Below, piece after piece: positions 13,948 to 23,135 of a stretch of 64,000 nt of DNA. The number at the start of each line of letters is the position of its first letter. Positions within the stretch are counted from its first letter, which is position 1. The stretch spans positions 1,612,001 through 1,676,000 of the forward strand of contig NZ_CP049870.1 of the NCBI RefSeq assembly GCF_011301715.1, read 5' to 3'. The stretch is from Sphingomonas sp. HDW15A. GTDB lineage: Bacteria; Pseudomonadota; Alphaproteobacteria; Sphingomonadales; Sphingomonadaceae. The notes beneath the pieces are model-generated. The model was not told the DNA's origin. It saw only the letters and a program-made list of their open reading frames with translations, and searched no databases. Both the position numbers and the translations under genes were made by a program.

Positions 13948-16521
13948 CTAGTAAATCCCGCCCTGCCTTTGCAAGAAATCGTCCGCCGCCACGCGCTGCG
14001 GAGAACGGTTGACGGCTCGGGCAACGCGCGGCTTCCGGCTCGCCTCCTGAGTGCGTTTGTCAGCTTCCGCGCGCTCCTCGCGGCGGAAAGAGCGGCGGGG
14101 CTCTGTCTCCGGCTGGAACGCTTCCCAGATTACCGATGACTTGGGATCTTCAGTGGTGGGAAAACTTCCGAACACGCGCTTGCCGGTCACCCGGTCGATT
14201 CGAACCATGCGAATGCCGGCGGGGGCAACGAACGGGATTTTGGGGGCGTCCTTCAACGACGCTTCGGCCCATTGCTTGAAGACCGGCGCGGCAACACGGC
14301 CGCCCTGCGCGGCATGGCCCATCGGGCGTGGCTGATCATACCCCAGGTAAACACCAGCGACGACTTCCGGAGTGCCGCCGATGAACCAAACGTTGGTCGG
14401 ACCGCTGGTCGTTCCCGTCTTGCCAAACAACGGCCGCTCGAGGCTGCGCAGCGACGTCGCGGTTCCGCGCTCCACCACACCCTCAAGCACGTGTACCATC
14501 TGGTAGGCAGCCTGCGGATCGAGCAGCTGCTTCTGGCGTGAGGGCGGGCGCGGCATCGCCTTGCCGTCCCAATCTGGCGCGCTGCAATTCTGCATGACCT
14601 GGCAGCGATTATCGGTGCGGAAGATGACTCTGCCGTTCCGGTCCTGGACGAAGTCGATGATCGACGGCCGCACTTCCCGCCCCTGGTTGGCGAGTACGGC
14701 GTACGCGTTGACCAGATGGAGAACAGTCGTGTCGCCAGCACCCAGTGCGATGGACAGGTAATTGGGGTAATCGCCGACGCCCAGTTTCTTGGCGTTGGCG
14801 ATGACCTTGGGCATGCCAGCTTGCGATGCGGCGCGGACGGTCATGAGATTGCGCGATTGCTCGACGCCCCAGCGCATCGTCTTCGGACCGGCATAGCGGC
14901 CATCGAAATTGCGGAAGCACTTGTTTCCGAGACCGGCGCCTTGCCAGACGCAGAATGGAGCGTCGACGATGATCGACGCAGGGGTCATGCCGTTCTCGAG
15001 CGCCGTCACATAGACGATCGGTTTGAAGGCGGATCCCGGCTGCCGCTTCGCCTGTGTCGCGCGGTTGTACGATGAACCGATCACGTCGAATCCGCCCTGC
15101 ATGGCGAGGACCCGGCCAGTGTTGACCTCTTCAGCCAGGAAGGCTCCGCCGATTTCGGGGATCGAACGAAGCGCGTAGCTGTCTGTGCCCATCTGCTTGA
15201 CGATGATGATCATCCCGGGGCGAAGGTTCGAAAATGCGCTTCCCCCGCCGCCTTTCTTTGGCTGCTGGGCCGCACTCGCCGGCAATATGCCCTTCGTGCC
15301 ATTCGAAAAACCTATGGTCGCCTCACCAGAGGACTTTTCAAGGACGACGGCCTTTTTCCAGTCCGGAAAGCCTGTGCCGAGCGCTGCGACCCGCAATCGT
15401 GCCGCCCAGTCGCCGTCGATCGGCACGGTGAGACCGGTATCCTTCCAGCCCCGCCCGCCGTCGAACCGGGCCAGCCCTTCACGCAAGGCTTCGGCGGCGG
15501 CGTCCTGCATTACCGGCACCATCGAGGAGCGGACCCAGAGGCCGCCCGCGTAGACGCTGTTCGGACCGTCCTCCGACTCTTCGCCGAATCGGCGGATCAG
15601 GTCGCGGCGGACTTCTTCCATGAAATAGCCGCCCATCTGCCGAAACTTTTCGTTGCTGCCGTAGGGGATGGTACCCAGAGGTGCTTCCGTCGCTGCCGCC
15701 CGCTGCGCCTCGGTAATGTAGCCGTTGTCCATCATTTCGTTGAGGACGTAGTTACGACGTTCCAGCGCCTTGCGAGTCGCACGCACTGGATCGTAGTTGG
15801 ACGGCGCTTTCGGAAGGATCGCGAGATAGGCGGCTTCGGGGAGCGTTAAGTCCTTGACGTCCTTGTCGAAGTACGCGCGGCTTGCGGCCTGAATCCCGTA
15901 GGCATTGCGCCCGAGGAATATGGAGTTGAGGTAGAGTTCGAGGATCTGCTCTTTCGTCAGCGTATCCTCCAGCCGGAAGGCGAGGATCATTTCCCGGATC
16001 TTACGGCTGACGGCGTATTCGTCATCCTGAAGCAGGTATTTCGCGACCTGCTGAGTGATGGTCGATCCGCCGGGAACGCGGCCGCCGCCGCCGACGCTGC
16101 TGAGGACATAATTGAACACCGCCTTTGTTAGCCCGGGATAATCGAGACCGCCATGCGTGAAGAAGGTCTTGTCCTCCGCCGATGTGAAGGCCTGCACCAC
16201 CAGCGGCGGATACTCATCGAACGCCAGTTCGACCCGACGTTCTCGCGCGAATGTCTGGACGGGATTTCCGTCATAGCCGCGGACGTTGCTGGGTAGCGGC
16301 GGCTGATAGGACAGCAGGGTCTGGGAGCTCGGCAGACCAGCCGCGAAGTAGACGAAGGTGATCGCGCCGATGACGAACGCCACAACGCCGGCCCACGTCA
16401 GTCGCCGGAACCAGGTTTTTTCCCACCACGGGTCGATACGTTCGCGAACGCGACGATTGAACGCGACGAGATCTGGCAGGCTGTTCGAGATACGATCGAA
16501 CGGGGCGGTCAATGTCGGCAT
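13948..16521 (-). CDS. mrcA: Penicillin-binding protein 1A (glycosyltransferase/transpeptidase)
   Basis: Bifunctional peptidoglycan synthase of 857 residues. An N-terminal membrane anchor at about 42-65 is followed by a GT51 glycosyltransferase domain (about 90-265) with the catalytic glutamate in TSAEDKTFF and the GGSTITQQVAK motif. The transpeptidase domain carries its active-site serine in QPGSAFKP, then SRNLMTV and KTGTTSG. The C-terminus is basic and disordered. It is class A PBP1A of alphaproteobacterial type. The upstream amidase gene (46 bases away) and the downstream prfB suggest one operon for cell-wall synthesis and remodelling. Confidence 0.96.
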   Translation of the reverse strand: MPTLTAPFDRISNSLPDLVAFNRRVRERIDPWWEKTWFRRLTWAGVVAFVIGAITFVYFAAGLPSSQTLLSYQPPLPSNVRGYDGNPVQTFARERRVELAFDEYPPLVVQAFTSAEDKTFFTHGGLDYPGLTKAVFNYVLSSVGGGGRVPGGSTITQQVAKYLLQDDEYAVSRKIREMILAFRLEDTLTKEQILELYLNSIFLGRNAYGIQAASRAYFDKDVKDLTLPEAAYLAILPKAPSNYDPVRATRKALERRNYVLNEMMDNGYITEAQRAAATEAPLGTIPYGSNEKFRQMGGYFMEEVRRDLIRRFGEESEDGPNSVYAGGLWVRSSMVPVMQDAAAEALREGLARFDGGRGWKDTGLTVPIDGDWAARLRVAALGTGFPDWKKAVVLEKSSGEATIGFSNGTKGILPASAAQQPKKGGGGSAFSNLRPGMIIIVKQMGTDSYALRSIPEIGGAFLAEEVNTGRVLAMQGGFDVIGSSYNRATQAKRQPGSAFKPIVYVTALENGMTPASIIVDAPFCVWQGAGLGNKCFRNFDGRYAGPKTMRWGVEQSRNLMTVRAASQAGMPKVIANAKKLGVGDYPNYLSIALGAGDTTVLHLVNAYAVLANQGREVRPSIIDFVQDRNGRVIFRTDNRCQVMQNCSAPDWDGKAMPRPPSRQKQLLDPQAAYQMVHVLEGVVERGTATSLRSLERPLFGKTGTTSGPTNVWFIGGTPEVVAGVYLGYDQPRPMGHAAQGGRVAAPVFKQWAEASLKDAPKIPFVAPAGIRMVRIDRVTGKRVFGSFPTTEDPKSSVIWEAFQPETEPRRSFRREERAEADKRTQEASRKPRVARAVNRSPQRVAADDFLQRQGGIY

Positions 16522-16567
16522 GGTCGGTCGATCATCTAGCCGCTAAGCGGCGATGCGCAAAGGCGCT

Positions 16568-17428
16568 TTAGCGCGAAGCCGACAGAACGCTCTCGATCTC
16601 GATAGCCCGTGCGAGCGCAGCGACGATTGGCGCGCGGCCTTGGGGGTCAGGAGTGCTGCTTCGTCTTCGACGTTGCTGATATAGCCGGCTTCAAACAGCA
16701 CGCCGGGCGCTTCCGACCGCTTGAGGACGTGGAAAGCAGCGAATTTGTGCGGCTCCGGCCGAAGTATGACGCGGCCTCTGCTCGACTCGACCAACCGGCC
16801 CGCCAAGGCCGCGGAATCCGCCATTCGATCCCGTAGGGCCAGGTCGGAGAGGAGAAATCGCACGCTCGCATCCTCTTCGCTCGTCATGCCTCCGCCAGCG
16901 GCATTCTCCGCGCTTGCGAAACGCGCGGCCTCCGCGTCGGAGGCCACATCGGAAAGCGAATAGACGGTCGCTCCGCGAGCAAGCTCATTGGGTGCGCTAT
17001 CCATATGGATAGAAACGAACAGGCGCGCGCCAATCCGCCCGGCGAGGTCGGCGCGCTGGGCGAGCGTTAGCGTTCGGTCCCGATCCCTCGTCAGGGCGAC
17101 GCGAACTCGCCCGTTCTTGACCAGCCTGTCCCGAAGCTCGCGGGAAAATGCGAGTGTCAGGTCCTTCTCGGCGGCGCTCCCAGAAACGCCGCTCGCCCCG
17201 GGTCCGTCCCCCATGGCCGGGATCGATGAGCACGATCGGCCGCCCGGGAACGCGGGCTTCGCTGATCGCGACGTCGCGGACGGGTTCGTCCAGTGCCACG
17301 GTCACGCCGCCGCGGCGCGCTTCGCCGAGCAATGCGTCATTGCCGCTTGAAGGATCGGCGCTGCACGCCGACACAAGCAGCGCTAGCAACGCCGGGCCGG
17401 CGCAGCGAATGATGTGGGTCCCTCCCAT
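16568..17428 (-). CDS. N-acetylmuramoyl-L-alanine amidase, lipoprotein (three apparent frameshifts)
   Basis: Amidase_3-type cell-wall hydrolase, about 287 residues after repair. The N-terminus has a lipobox (LVSAC). The zinc-site elements are spread over three frames: IVLIDPGHGG in the first, SIHMDSAPN and LFEAGYISN in the second, and a normal C-terminus GRAPIVAALARAI in the third. Adding one base each to the runs at 17204-17205, 17196-17199 and 16642-16646 restores GHGGRDPGASG and a stop at 16568, and the total becomes a multiple of three. The pieces are therefore read as one gene, most likely intact in the organism. Without repair the 223-residue fragment (16543-17214) lacks the first zinc histidine. 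The gene is upstream of mrcA on the same strand. Confidence 0.8.
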
Positions 17429-17765
17429 TCGCGCCGACTATCGGAGATGTCCCACCGTCAGCGCAAGTCATGCATTTGTTTCGATTGCGACCCTGCACAG
17501 GCGGTGCTAACCCCGAAGAAGCCCGCCTGCGACGCGCGGGCCTGCGCCTTTCCAGGCGCTGACTTACGAGGTTGACGCTGCATGATGCCAAAAGATGCCA
17601 CCCGATTGCTCCCAGATGGGCAGGGATTGGCGTCCATTCCGGCCAGGACCGGACGGGCTCGCGCAGCAGACGCAATTTCCGCATCTCCCGGCGTCATGAA
17701 GACGCCGGCCATAACCATTGCGCGCGAGGTCCGTAACAGGGCTCGACGCGCCCGGAGAATATTCA
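17429..17765. other. 337-bp divergent intergenic region (amidase / RNase E leader)
   Basis: No convincing gene is seen here. The region must hold the promoters of the - strand amidase operon and the + strand RNase E gene. It contains a perfect 6-bp hairpin with TTCC loop at 17544-17559 and, just before it, a second GC stem (GCCCGC / GCGGGC near 17521-17542). RNase E mRNA leaders are long and self-regulatory in bacteria studied, so these may be leader structures; that is inference. Confidence 0.4.
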
Positions 17766-20330
17766 ATGTCCATGCGCATGCTAATCGATGCGCGCCACCC
17801 GGAGGAAACCCGGGTCGCGGTCGTCAAGGGAAGCCGGATCGAGGAGTTTGACTTCGAGTCCGCCGAGCACAAGCAGCTCAAAGGAAATATCTATCTAGCC
17901 AAGGTTACCAGGGTCGAGCCGTCGCTCCAGGCGGCGTTCATCGAATATGGCGGCAACCGCCACGGCTTCCTGGCCTTCAGCGAAATCCACCCCGATTATT
18001 ACCAGATCCCGAAATCGGATCGCGAGGCCCTGCTTCGCGAAGAGGCGGAACATGCAGCCGAGGAAGAACGGCTCAGGGCGGAAGCTGAAGATGCCAGCCT
18101 GGACCCACATCACGAAGACGATGGCACTGACGATCGCCCGGAAGAGCCCGATGACGAGTATGCCGGAGAGAACGGCAACGGATCGACGTCGGTCGGCACC
18201 GAAAGCAGCCGTTCCCCGGTTGACGAAAGCGCGGCCGACGAACTTCGCAAGAAGCGCCAAGCGCTCCGCCGCCGATACAAGATTCAGGATGTCATCCAGC
18301 GCCGCCAGGTTCTGCTGGTCCAGGTCGTCAAAGAAGAACGTGGAAACAAGGGCGCGGCGCTAACGACCTACCTCAGCCTCGCCGGCCGCTATTGCGTGCT
18401 CATGCCCAACACCAGCCATGGTGGAGGAATTTCGCGCAAGATTTCGAACGGCGCCGATCGCAAGCGCCTGAAGTCGATCATGAGCGACCTGAAGCTTCCG
18501 TCGACGATGGGGCTGATCGTCCGAACTGCCGGGCTTGAGCGGACCAAGACCGAGATCAAGCGCGATTTCGATTATCTCGCGCGCTTGTGGGACGAAATTC
18601 GCGAGAAGACGCTGACCAGCAGCGCTCCGGCGCTGATCTATCGCGACAGCGACCTCGTGAAGCGTGCCATCCGCGATCTTTACAACAAGGAAATCGACGA
18701 GGTCGTCGTCGAGGGCGAGGACGGCTACAAGGCGGCGCGCGGCTTCATGAAGCTACTCATGCCGAGCCATGTGAAGCGGGTACGGTCCTACTCCGACCCC
18801 ACGCCGATCTTCCAGCGCTTCGGAGTCGAGGACCAGCTCAATGCGATGTACCAGCCGGTCGTCCAGCTGAAGAGCGGCGGTTACCTGGTCATCAACCCGA
18901 CCGAGGCGTTGGTATCGATCGACATCAACTCCGGCCGCGCGACCCGCGAGCACAATATCGAGCAGACGGCTTTCGCGACCAACCTTGAGGCCGCAAGCGA
19001 GATCGCACGCCAGCTTCGCCTTCGCGACATGGCCGGCCTCGTCGTCATCGACTTCATCGACATGGAGCAGAACGGCCACGTTCGCAAAGTCGAGAAGGCG
19101 ATGAAAGAAGCCCTCAAGAACGACCGCGCACGAATTCAGGTTGGGCGAATCTCCAGCTTCGGCCTGATGGAGATGAGCCGGCAGCGGCTCCGGACCGGCG
19201 TTCTCGAAGCCTCGACCAAGGCTTGCCCGCACTGTGAAGGCACCGGTCTGATGCGCACCGCATCGTCCGCTGGCCTGAGCGCTCTACGGATCATCGAGGA
19301 CGAGGCGGCTCGCGGTCGCGGCGACCGGATCATCCTTCGCGCCGGTCGCGAAGCCGCGATCTACCTGCTCAACAAAAAGCGCGCCGAACTTGCCGAGATC
19401 GAGGCACGCTACGGAGTTACCGTCGAGGTTCTGATAGACGAGAGCCTGGAAGGCGCGCGGATGAGCGTCGACAGCACCGGCCCACGTCCGGTTGCAGCCC
19501 CGCGGCCGCAAGCGCCTTTTGCCGAGCCGGCGGAGGACGACGATTTCGACGATGCGGTCATCGACGAAGACGAGGATGAAGAGGAGAGCGGGGAGCGCGA
19601 ACGCGGTGAGCGCGATGGCATTGATCGCGAAGGTGATCGCGATTCGCGCAAGCGGCGTCGCCGCCGTCGCGGCGGCCGCGGCCGCAATCGCAACCGTCCC
19701 GAGGACGGCGAAGCTGAGAGTGCCGGCGAAGATTCCGCAGAAGAAGCGAACGATGCCGGCCAGCAGCACGCAGAAGTTTCTGATGCGGCTGAGGACGATG
19801 GCGCTCGCCGTCGGCGAGGCCGTCGCGGAGGCCGCGGCCGCAAGCCGCGCGAGGAAGGCGCTGGCGCTCGCGAGGAAGTCATCTCACCGGATGAGCAGCC
19901 CACGACCGAACCGGTGATCGCCGATGCCGTCTCCCTGGAAAGCGCCAGCGAGGCCGATGAGGAAGCGCCCAAGACGCGCCGTCGTCCACGCGCCCGCAAG
20001 CCTGTTGCGCAAGCGACTGCTTCGCCCGAAGCGGAAGTTTCGGCTCCGATCGAGGCGGAAGCTTCTGCCGATACAAAGGAAGCGAAGCCCAAGGGTCGTT
20101 CGAAAAAGGCAGCTGCGCCGAAGACGGACTCTGAAGCTGCTACCGCTGCGGTCGAACCTACGGCTAGAGACGAGGTCAAGCCGAAGGCGAGGCGCAGCCG
20201 TTCGAAAAAGCCGGAAACCGAGGTCGAACAACCCCAGCAAACCGAGGAATCGGGTCTCCAGGCCGCCAACGCCGACGACGATTCGGACGAGCCCAAGCGC
20301 GGCGGCTGGTGGCAACGCACTTTCGGCTAA
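17766..20330 (+). CDS. rne: Ribonuclease E/G family endoribonuclease
   Basis: Central endoribonuclease of mRNA turnover and rRNA/tRNA processing; 854 residues. The S1 RNA-binding domain occupies about 35-215 and is interrupted by an acidic, disordered insert (about 95-165) typical of alphaproteobacterial RNase E. The catalytic DNase-I-like region contains DINSGR at about 385, with the Mg2+-binding aspartates, and the zinc-link CPHCEGTG is at about 486. Beyond about 560 the protein is a long acidic then Arg/Gly- and Lys/Ala-rich tail, as in degradosome scaffolds, ending in GGWWQRTFG. ATG at 17766 was chosen because GGAG lies eight bases before it and MSMRMLIDA is the family N-terminus; the upstream in-frame codons do not fit. 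The downstream protease follows after 14 bases. Confidence 0.95.
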   Translation: MSMRMLIDARHPEETRVAVVKGSRIEEFDFESAEHKQLKGNIYLAKVTRVEPSLQAAFIEYGGNRHGFLAFSEIHPDYYQIPKSDREALLREEAEHAAEEERLRAEAEDASLDPHHEDDGTDDRPEEPDDEYAGENGNGSTSVGTESSRSPVDESAADELRKKRQALRRRYKIQDVIQRRQVLLVQVVKEERGNKGAALTTYLSLAGRYCVLMPNTSHGGGISRKISNGADRKRLKSIMSDLKLPSTMGLIVRTAGLERTKTEIKRDFDYLARLWDEIREKTLTSSAPALIYRDSDLVKRAIRDLYNKEIDEVVVEGEDGYKAARGFMKLLMPSHVKRVRSYSDPTPIFQRFGVEDQLNAMYQPVVQLKSGGYLVINPTEALVSIDINSGRATREHNIEQTAFATNLEAASEIARQLRLRDMAGLVVIDFIDMEQNGHVRKVEKAMKEALKNDRARIQVGRISSFGLMEMSRQRLRTGVLEASTKACPHCEGTGLMRTASSAGLSALRIIEDEAARGRGDRIILRAGREAAIYLLNKKRAELAEIEARYGVTVEVLIDESLEGARMSVDSTGPRPVAAPRPQAPFAEPAEDDDFDDAVIDEDEDEEESGERERGERDGIDREGDRDSRKRRRRRRGGRGRNRNRPEDGEAESAGEDSAEEANDAGQQHAEVSDAAEDDGARRRRGRRGGRGRKPREEGAGAREEVISPDEQPTTEPVIADAVSLESASEADEEAPKTRRRPRARKPVAQATASPEAEVSAPIEAEASADTKEAKPKGRSKKAAAPKTDSEAATAAVEPTARDEVKPKARRSRSKKPETEVEQPQQTEESGLQAANADDDSDEPKRGGWWQRTFG

Positions 20331-20344
20331 TTAGAGGGCGTTTC

Positions 20345-21748
20345 ATGCACGGTTCAGGCCGGGGATGGGACAGCGCGACGATGAGCCGCCTTCCCTCCCG
20401 CCTGACCGGGTTGGTCATGCTGTTCCTGACCCTGTTGTTCGCTGTGGCCCAGCCGGCTGCTGCGCAGCAGGTATTGCGGGACAGCGAAACCGAATTGCTC
20501 TTCCGCGATATGTCCGCACCGCTCGTCAAGGCGGCCGGCCTGCGGCCTGAGAACGTCAAGATCGTCCTCCTGCGCGACGACGAAATCAACGCCTTCGTTG
20601 CGGGTGGCCAGATCGTCTACATTCACAGCGGCCTGCTCCAGAAGGCCGACAACGCCAACCAGGTCCAGGGCGTGATCGCTCACGAACTTGGGCATGTCGC
20701 GGGCGGCCACATCCTGCGGCTCAACGACGGTTTCAAGCAGGCGACGGCCATCACCGTCCTGTCCTTGCTCCTCGGACTGGCCGCAGCCGCGGCGGGCGCA
20801 CCGGATGCCGGCATGGGCCTGATGATGGCAGGGCAGCGGGCGGCAATGGGCAGCTTCATGGCCTTTACCCGCGCCCAGGAAAGCTCGGCCGACTCTGCCG
20901 GTGCCTCCTACCTCTCGCAAGCCGGGGTGAGTGGCCGAGGGAGCCTCGACTTCTTTAAGAAGCTGCAGAACCAGGAATATCGCCTCGCGATCTATTCGAA
21001 GGACAGCTACGACCGTACGCATCCGCTCAGCCAGGAGCGCATCCAGGCCCTTACGGAGGTCTACCAGAAGGATCCAGCTTGGAACCGCCCGACCGATCCT
21101 GCGCTCGAAGCGCGCTTCCAGAGGGTGAAGGCCAAGCTGATCGGCTATGTCGATTCCAAGAATGCGATCACACTTTATCCGGAAAGTGATCAGAGCGTCC
21201 CGGCCCACTATGCCCGCGCCTATGCCTACCACCTCGGCGCTTACCCCGAAAAAGCGCTGTCCGAGGCCGATGCGCTTCTCGCAACGGCGCCTGATGACCC
21301 GTTCTTCCTTGAGCTGAAGGGCCAGATCCTGCTTGAAAGCGGCCGTCCTCGCGAAGCGCTACCGCTCTTGCGTCAGGCGGTCGCGAACGCTCCGGATCAG
21401 CCGATGATTGCCGTGAGCCTTGGCCATGCGCTTGTTGCCACCGAAGACCCGAAGAATCTGGCCGAGGCCAAGAATGTCCTTCGCGCCGCCGTTGGTCGTG
21501 ACAATGAAAATCCCATGGCCTGGCTCCAACTGGGGATGATCTACGATCGTGAGGGCGACCGGCCTCGCGCTGCGCTGGCGATGGCCGAAAGTCGCAATCT
21601 CGAGGGCGAGCCCAAGCTTGCCTTGGCGAGCGCGCGGACGGCGATGGCCGGCATTCCGAGCGGCACGCCGGACTATCTCCGCGCGCAGGACATCGCCATG
21701 GTCAGCCAGGCCGCCCTCGACAAAGACAAAAAGAAAAAGAAGGATTAG
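20345..21748 (+). CDS. M48 family metalloprotease with TPR repeats (BepA-like)
   Basis: Periplasmic zinc protease of about 467 residues. A Sec signal peptide (hydrophobic stretch ending PAAAQ) is followed by an M48 peptidase domain with HELGH at about residue 112 and a downstream glutamate in SSADSAG. The C-terminal half (about 300-460) is TPR-like (alternating Ala/Leu helices such as PFFLELKGQILLESGR). The architecture matches BepA/YfgC proteins, which degrade or assist assembly of outer-membrane proteins. AGAGGG is placed seven bases before ATG 20345; ATG 20381 is an alternative that would shorten the signal peptide. It is followed by a DsbA-like gene after seven bases, so a periplasmic protein-quality operon is likely. 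Confidence 0.9.
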   Translation: MHGSGRGWDSATMSRLPSRLTGLVMLFLTLLFAVAQPAAAQQVLRDSETELLFRDMSAPLVKAAGLRPENVKIVLLRDDEINAFVAGGQIVYIHSGLLQKADNANQVQGVIAHELGHVAGGHILRLNDGFKQATAITVLSLLLGLAAAAAGAPDAGMGLMMAGQRAAMGSFMAFTRAQESSADSAGASYLSQAGVSGRGSLDFFKKLQNQEYRLAIYSKDSYDRTHPLSQERIQALTEVYQKDPAWNRPTDPALEARFQRVKAKLIGYVDSKNAITLYPESDQSVPAHYARAYAYHLGAYPEKALSEADALLATAPDDPFFLELKGQILLESGRPREALPLLRQAVANAPDQPMIAVSLGHALVATEDPKNLAEAKNVLRAAVGRDNENPMAWLQLGMIYDREGDRPRAALAMAESRNLEGEPKLALASARTAMAGIPSGTPDYLRAQDIAMVSQAALDKDKKKKKD

Positions 21749-21755
21749 CCCGACC

Positions 21756-22469
21756 GTGACACAAGGGGGACGCTCGCCGCTGGCGGCAGGGATTATCGGC
21801 GGCCTGGTCGGCGCGCTCGCGACGGCACTCATCCTTCTTGCCGTCGTTCCGCAATGGCTCGGCCCAAGGATCGTTCGCGAAGGGCTGATGCGTGATCCGG
21901 AAGTGCTGATCGCCGGCAGCGATGCGCTGAAGGCAAAGCAGGCTTCGGTTGCGCTGACGCCTATTCGCGCGGCGCTCGAGACGCCGTTTGCCTCGTCATG
22001 GAAGGGTGCTTCCAGCCCCACCGTGACGATGACCTATTTCTACGACTACGCCTGTGGCTATTGCCGCAAGTCGAACCCCGACATCGAACGGCTGCTGGCG
22101 GAAGATAAGGGCCTGCGCGTGGTCTTTCGTGAGCTTCCGATCCTGGGTCCGGACAGCGTCGCTGCGGCCCGGGTCGCGCTTGCCGCGTCCAAGGCCGGCA
22201 AGTTCGCCGCCTTCCACGATGCCCTGTACCAGGCCGGCCGGCCCACCCCGCAGTCGATTTCCAGCGTCGCCAATCGCCTCAACCTGACTCCCGCCGAGGC
22301 TCAGGACCCGACGATCGACGCGGAAATCCAGAAGAACATGTCGCTTGCGGGACAGTTGGGTGCCACCGGCACGCCCTTGTTCATCGTGGGCGATTCCGTG
22401 ATCAATTCGGCCGCGGGTTATGACGCGCTCAAGCAGGCGATCGAAGCGGCCCGCGCGTCGCGCGGCTGA
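21756..22469 (+). CDS. DsbA-family thiol:disulfide oxidoreductase
   Basis: Thioredoxin-fold protein of 237 residues anchored by an N-terminal membrane segment (about 12-32). The active site CGYC lies at about 98-101 within YFYDYACGYC, and the cis-proline loop GATGTPLFIVGD is near 207-215. Helical insertion and length fit the DsbA/BdbD (thioredoxin_4) group that oxidises or isomerises disulfides in periplasmic proteins. GTG at 21756 is chosen as the start because the longer frame runs through the upstream protease gene. It is convergent with rlmE, with stop codons directly abutting (22469/22470) and no terminator between them. Confidence 0.9.
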   Translation: MTQGGRSPLAAGIIGGLVGALATALILLAVVPQWLGPRIVREGLMRDPEVLIAGSDALKAKQASVALTPIRAALETPFASSWKGASSPTVTMTYFYDYACGYCRKSNPDIERLLAEDKGLRVVFRELPILGPDSVAAARVALAASKAGKFAAFHDALYQAGRPTPQSISSVANRLNLTPAEAQDPTIDAEIQKNMSLAGQLGATGTPLFIVGDSVINSAAGYDALKQAIEAARASRG

Positions 22470-23135
22470 TCATTCGCCCTTGAACCCCTGGGCGATGACG
22501 TACCATTCGCTCGAATCCTTGCGGCTTGCGGGCGGCTTGGCGTGCTTGACCGTCGTAAAGTGGCGCTTCAACTGCGCAACCAGCGCATTGTCGGCACCAC
22601 CCGCCAGAACCTTCGCGACATAGGCACCGCCGGGTTCCAGGATTTCCTTGGCGAATTCCAGCCCTGCTTCGACCAAAGCCATGGTTCGCAGATGGTCGGT
22701 TTGCGGGTGGCCGACGGTATTTGCGGCCATGTCGCTCATTACCAGGTCGGCCTTGGGCTTGCCGAGCGCTTCCTGAAGCCGCGCTGGCGCGTCTTCGTCC
22801 ATGAAATCCATCTGCAGGATCGCGACGCCGTCGATGGGGTCGGTCGGCAGCAGGTCAATGCCCGCCACCGCCGCCTTGGGCGACTTGCGGCGCACGACCT
22901 GGCTCCAGCCGCCGGGCGCGATGCCAAGATCGACGACAGCGCGGACGCCCTTCAGGAGGTTGAACCGCTCATCGAGCTCGAGGAGCTTGTAGGCCGCCCG
23001 GCTGCGATAGCCTTCCGCCTTGGCGCGCTTCACATAAGGGTCGTTGAGTTGCCGCTCGAGCCAGCGGGTCGAGCTGACCTTGCGGCCCTTTGCGGTCTTG
23101 ACGCGGGTTTTCGGCCCGCCTCCAGCGCGGCTCAT
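22470..23135 (-). CDS. rlmE: 23S rRNA (uridine-2'-O-)-methyltransferase
   Basis: RlmE (FtsJ/RrmJ) methylates the 2'-OH of U2552 in 23S rRNA at a late stage of 50S assembly. The product is 221 residues from the ATG at 23135. The SAM-binding motif VVDLGIAPGGWSQ and the later DLVMSDMAANTVGH and YVAKVLAGG segments provide the K-D-K-E catalytic set of this family. The N-terminus is basic (KTRVKTAKGRK), as expected for an rRNA binder. The start overlaps the ppx stop by four bases (ATGA), so the two are translationally coupled. Confidence 0.95.
   Translation of the reverse strand: MSRAGGGPKTRVKTAKGRKVSSTRWLERQLNDPYVKRAKAEGYRSRAAYKLLELDERFNLLKGVRAVVDLGIAPGGWSQVVRRKSPKAAVAGIDLLPTDPIDGVAILQMDFMDEDAPARLQEALGKPKADLVMSDMAANTVGHPQTDHLRTMALVEAGLEFAKEILEPGGAYVAKVLAGGADNALVAQLKRHFTTVKHAKPPASRKDSSEWYVIAQGFKGE

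Noticed and set aside
16543-17214. Separate 223-residue amidase starting at MGDGPGASG
   Set aside because: It lacks the first zinc histidine and has an abnormal C-terminus; it is a fragment of the frameshifted amidase gene 16568-17428.
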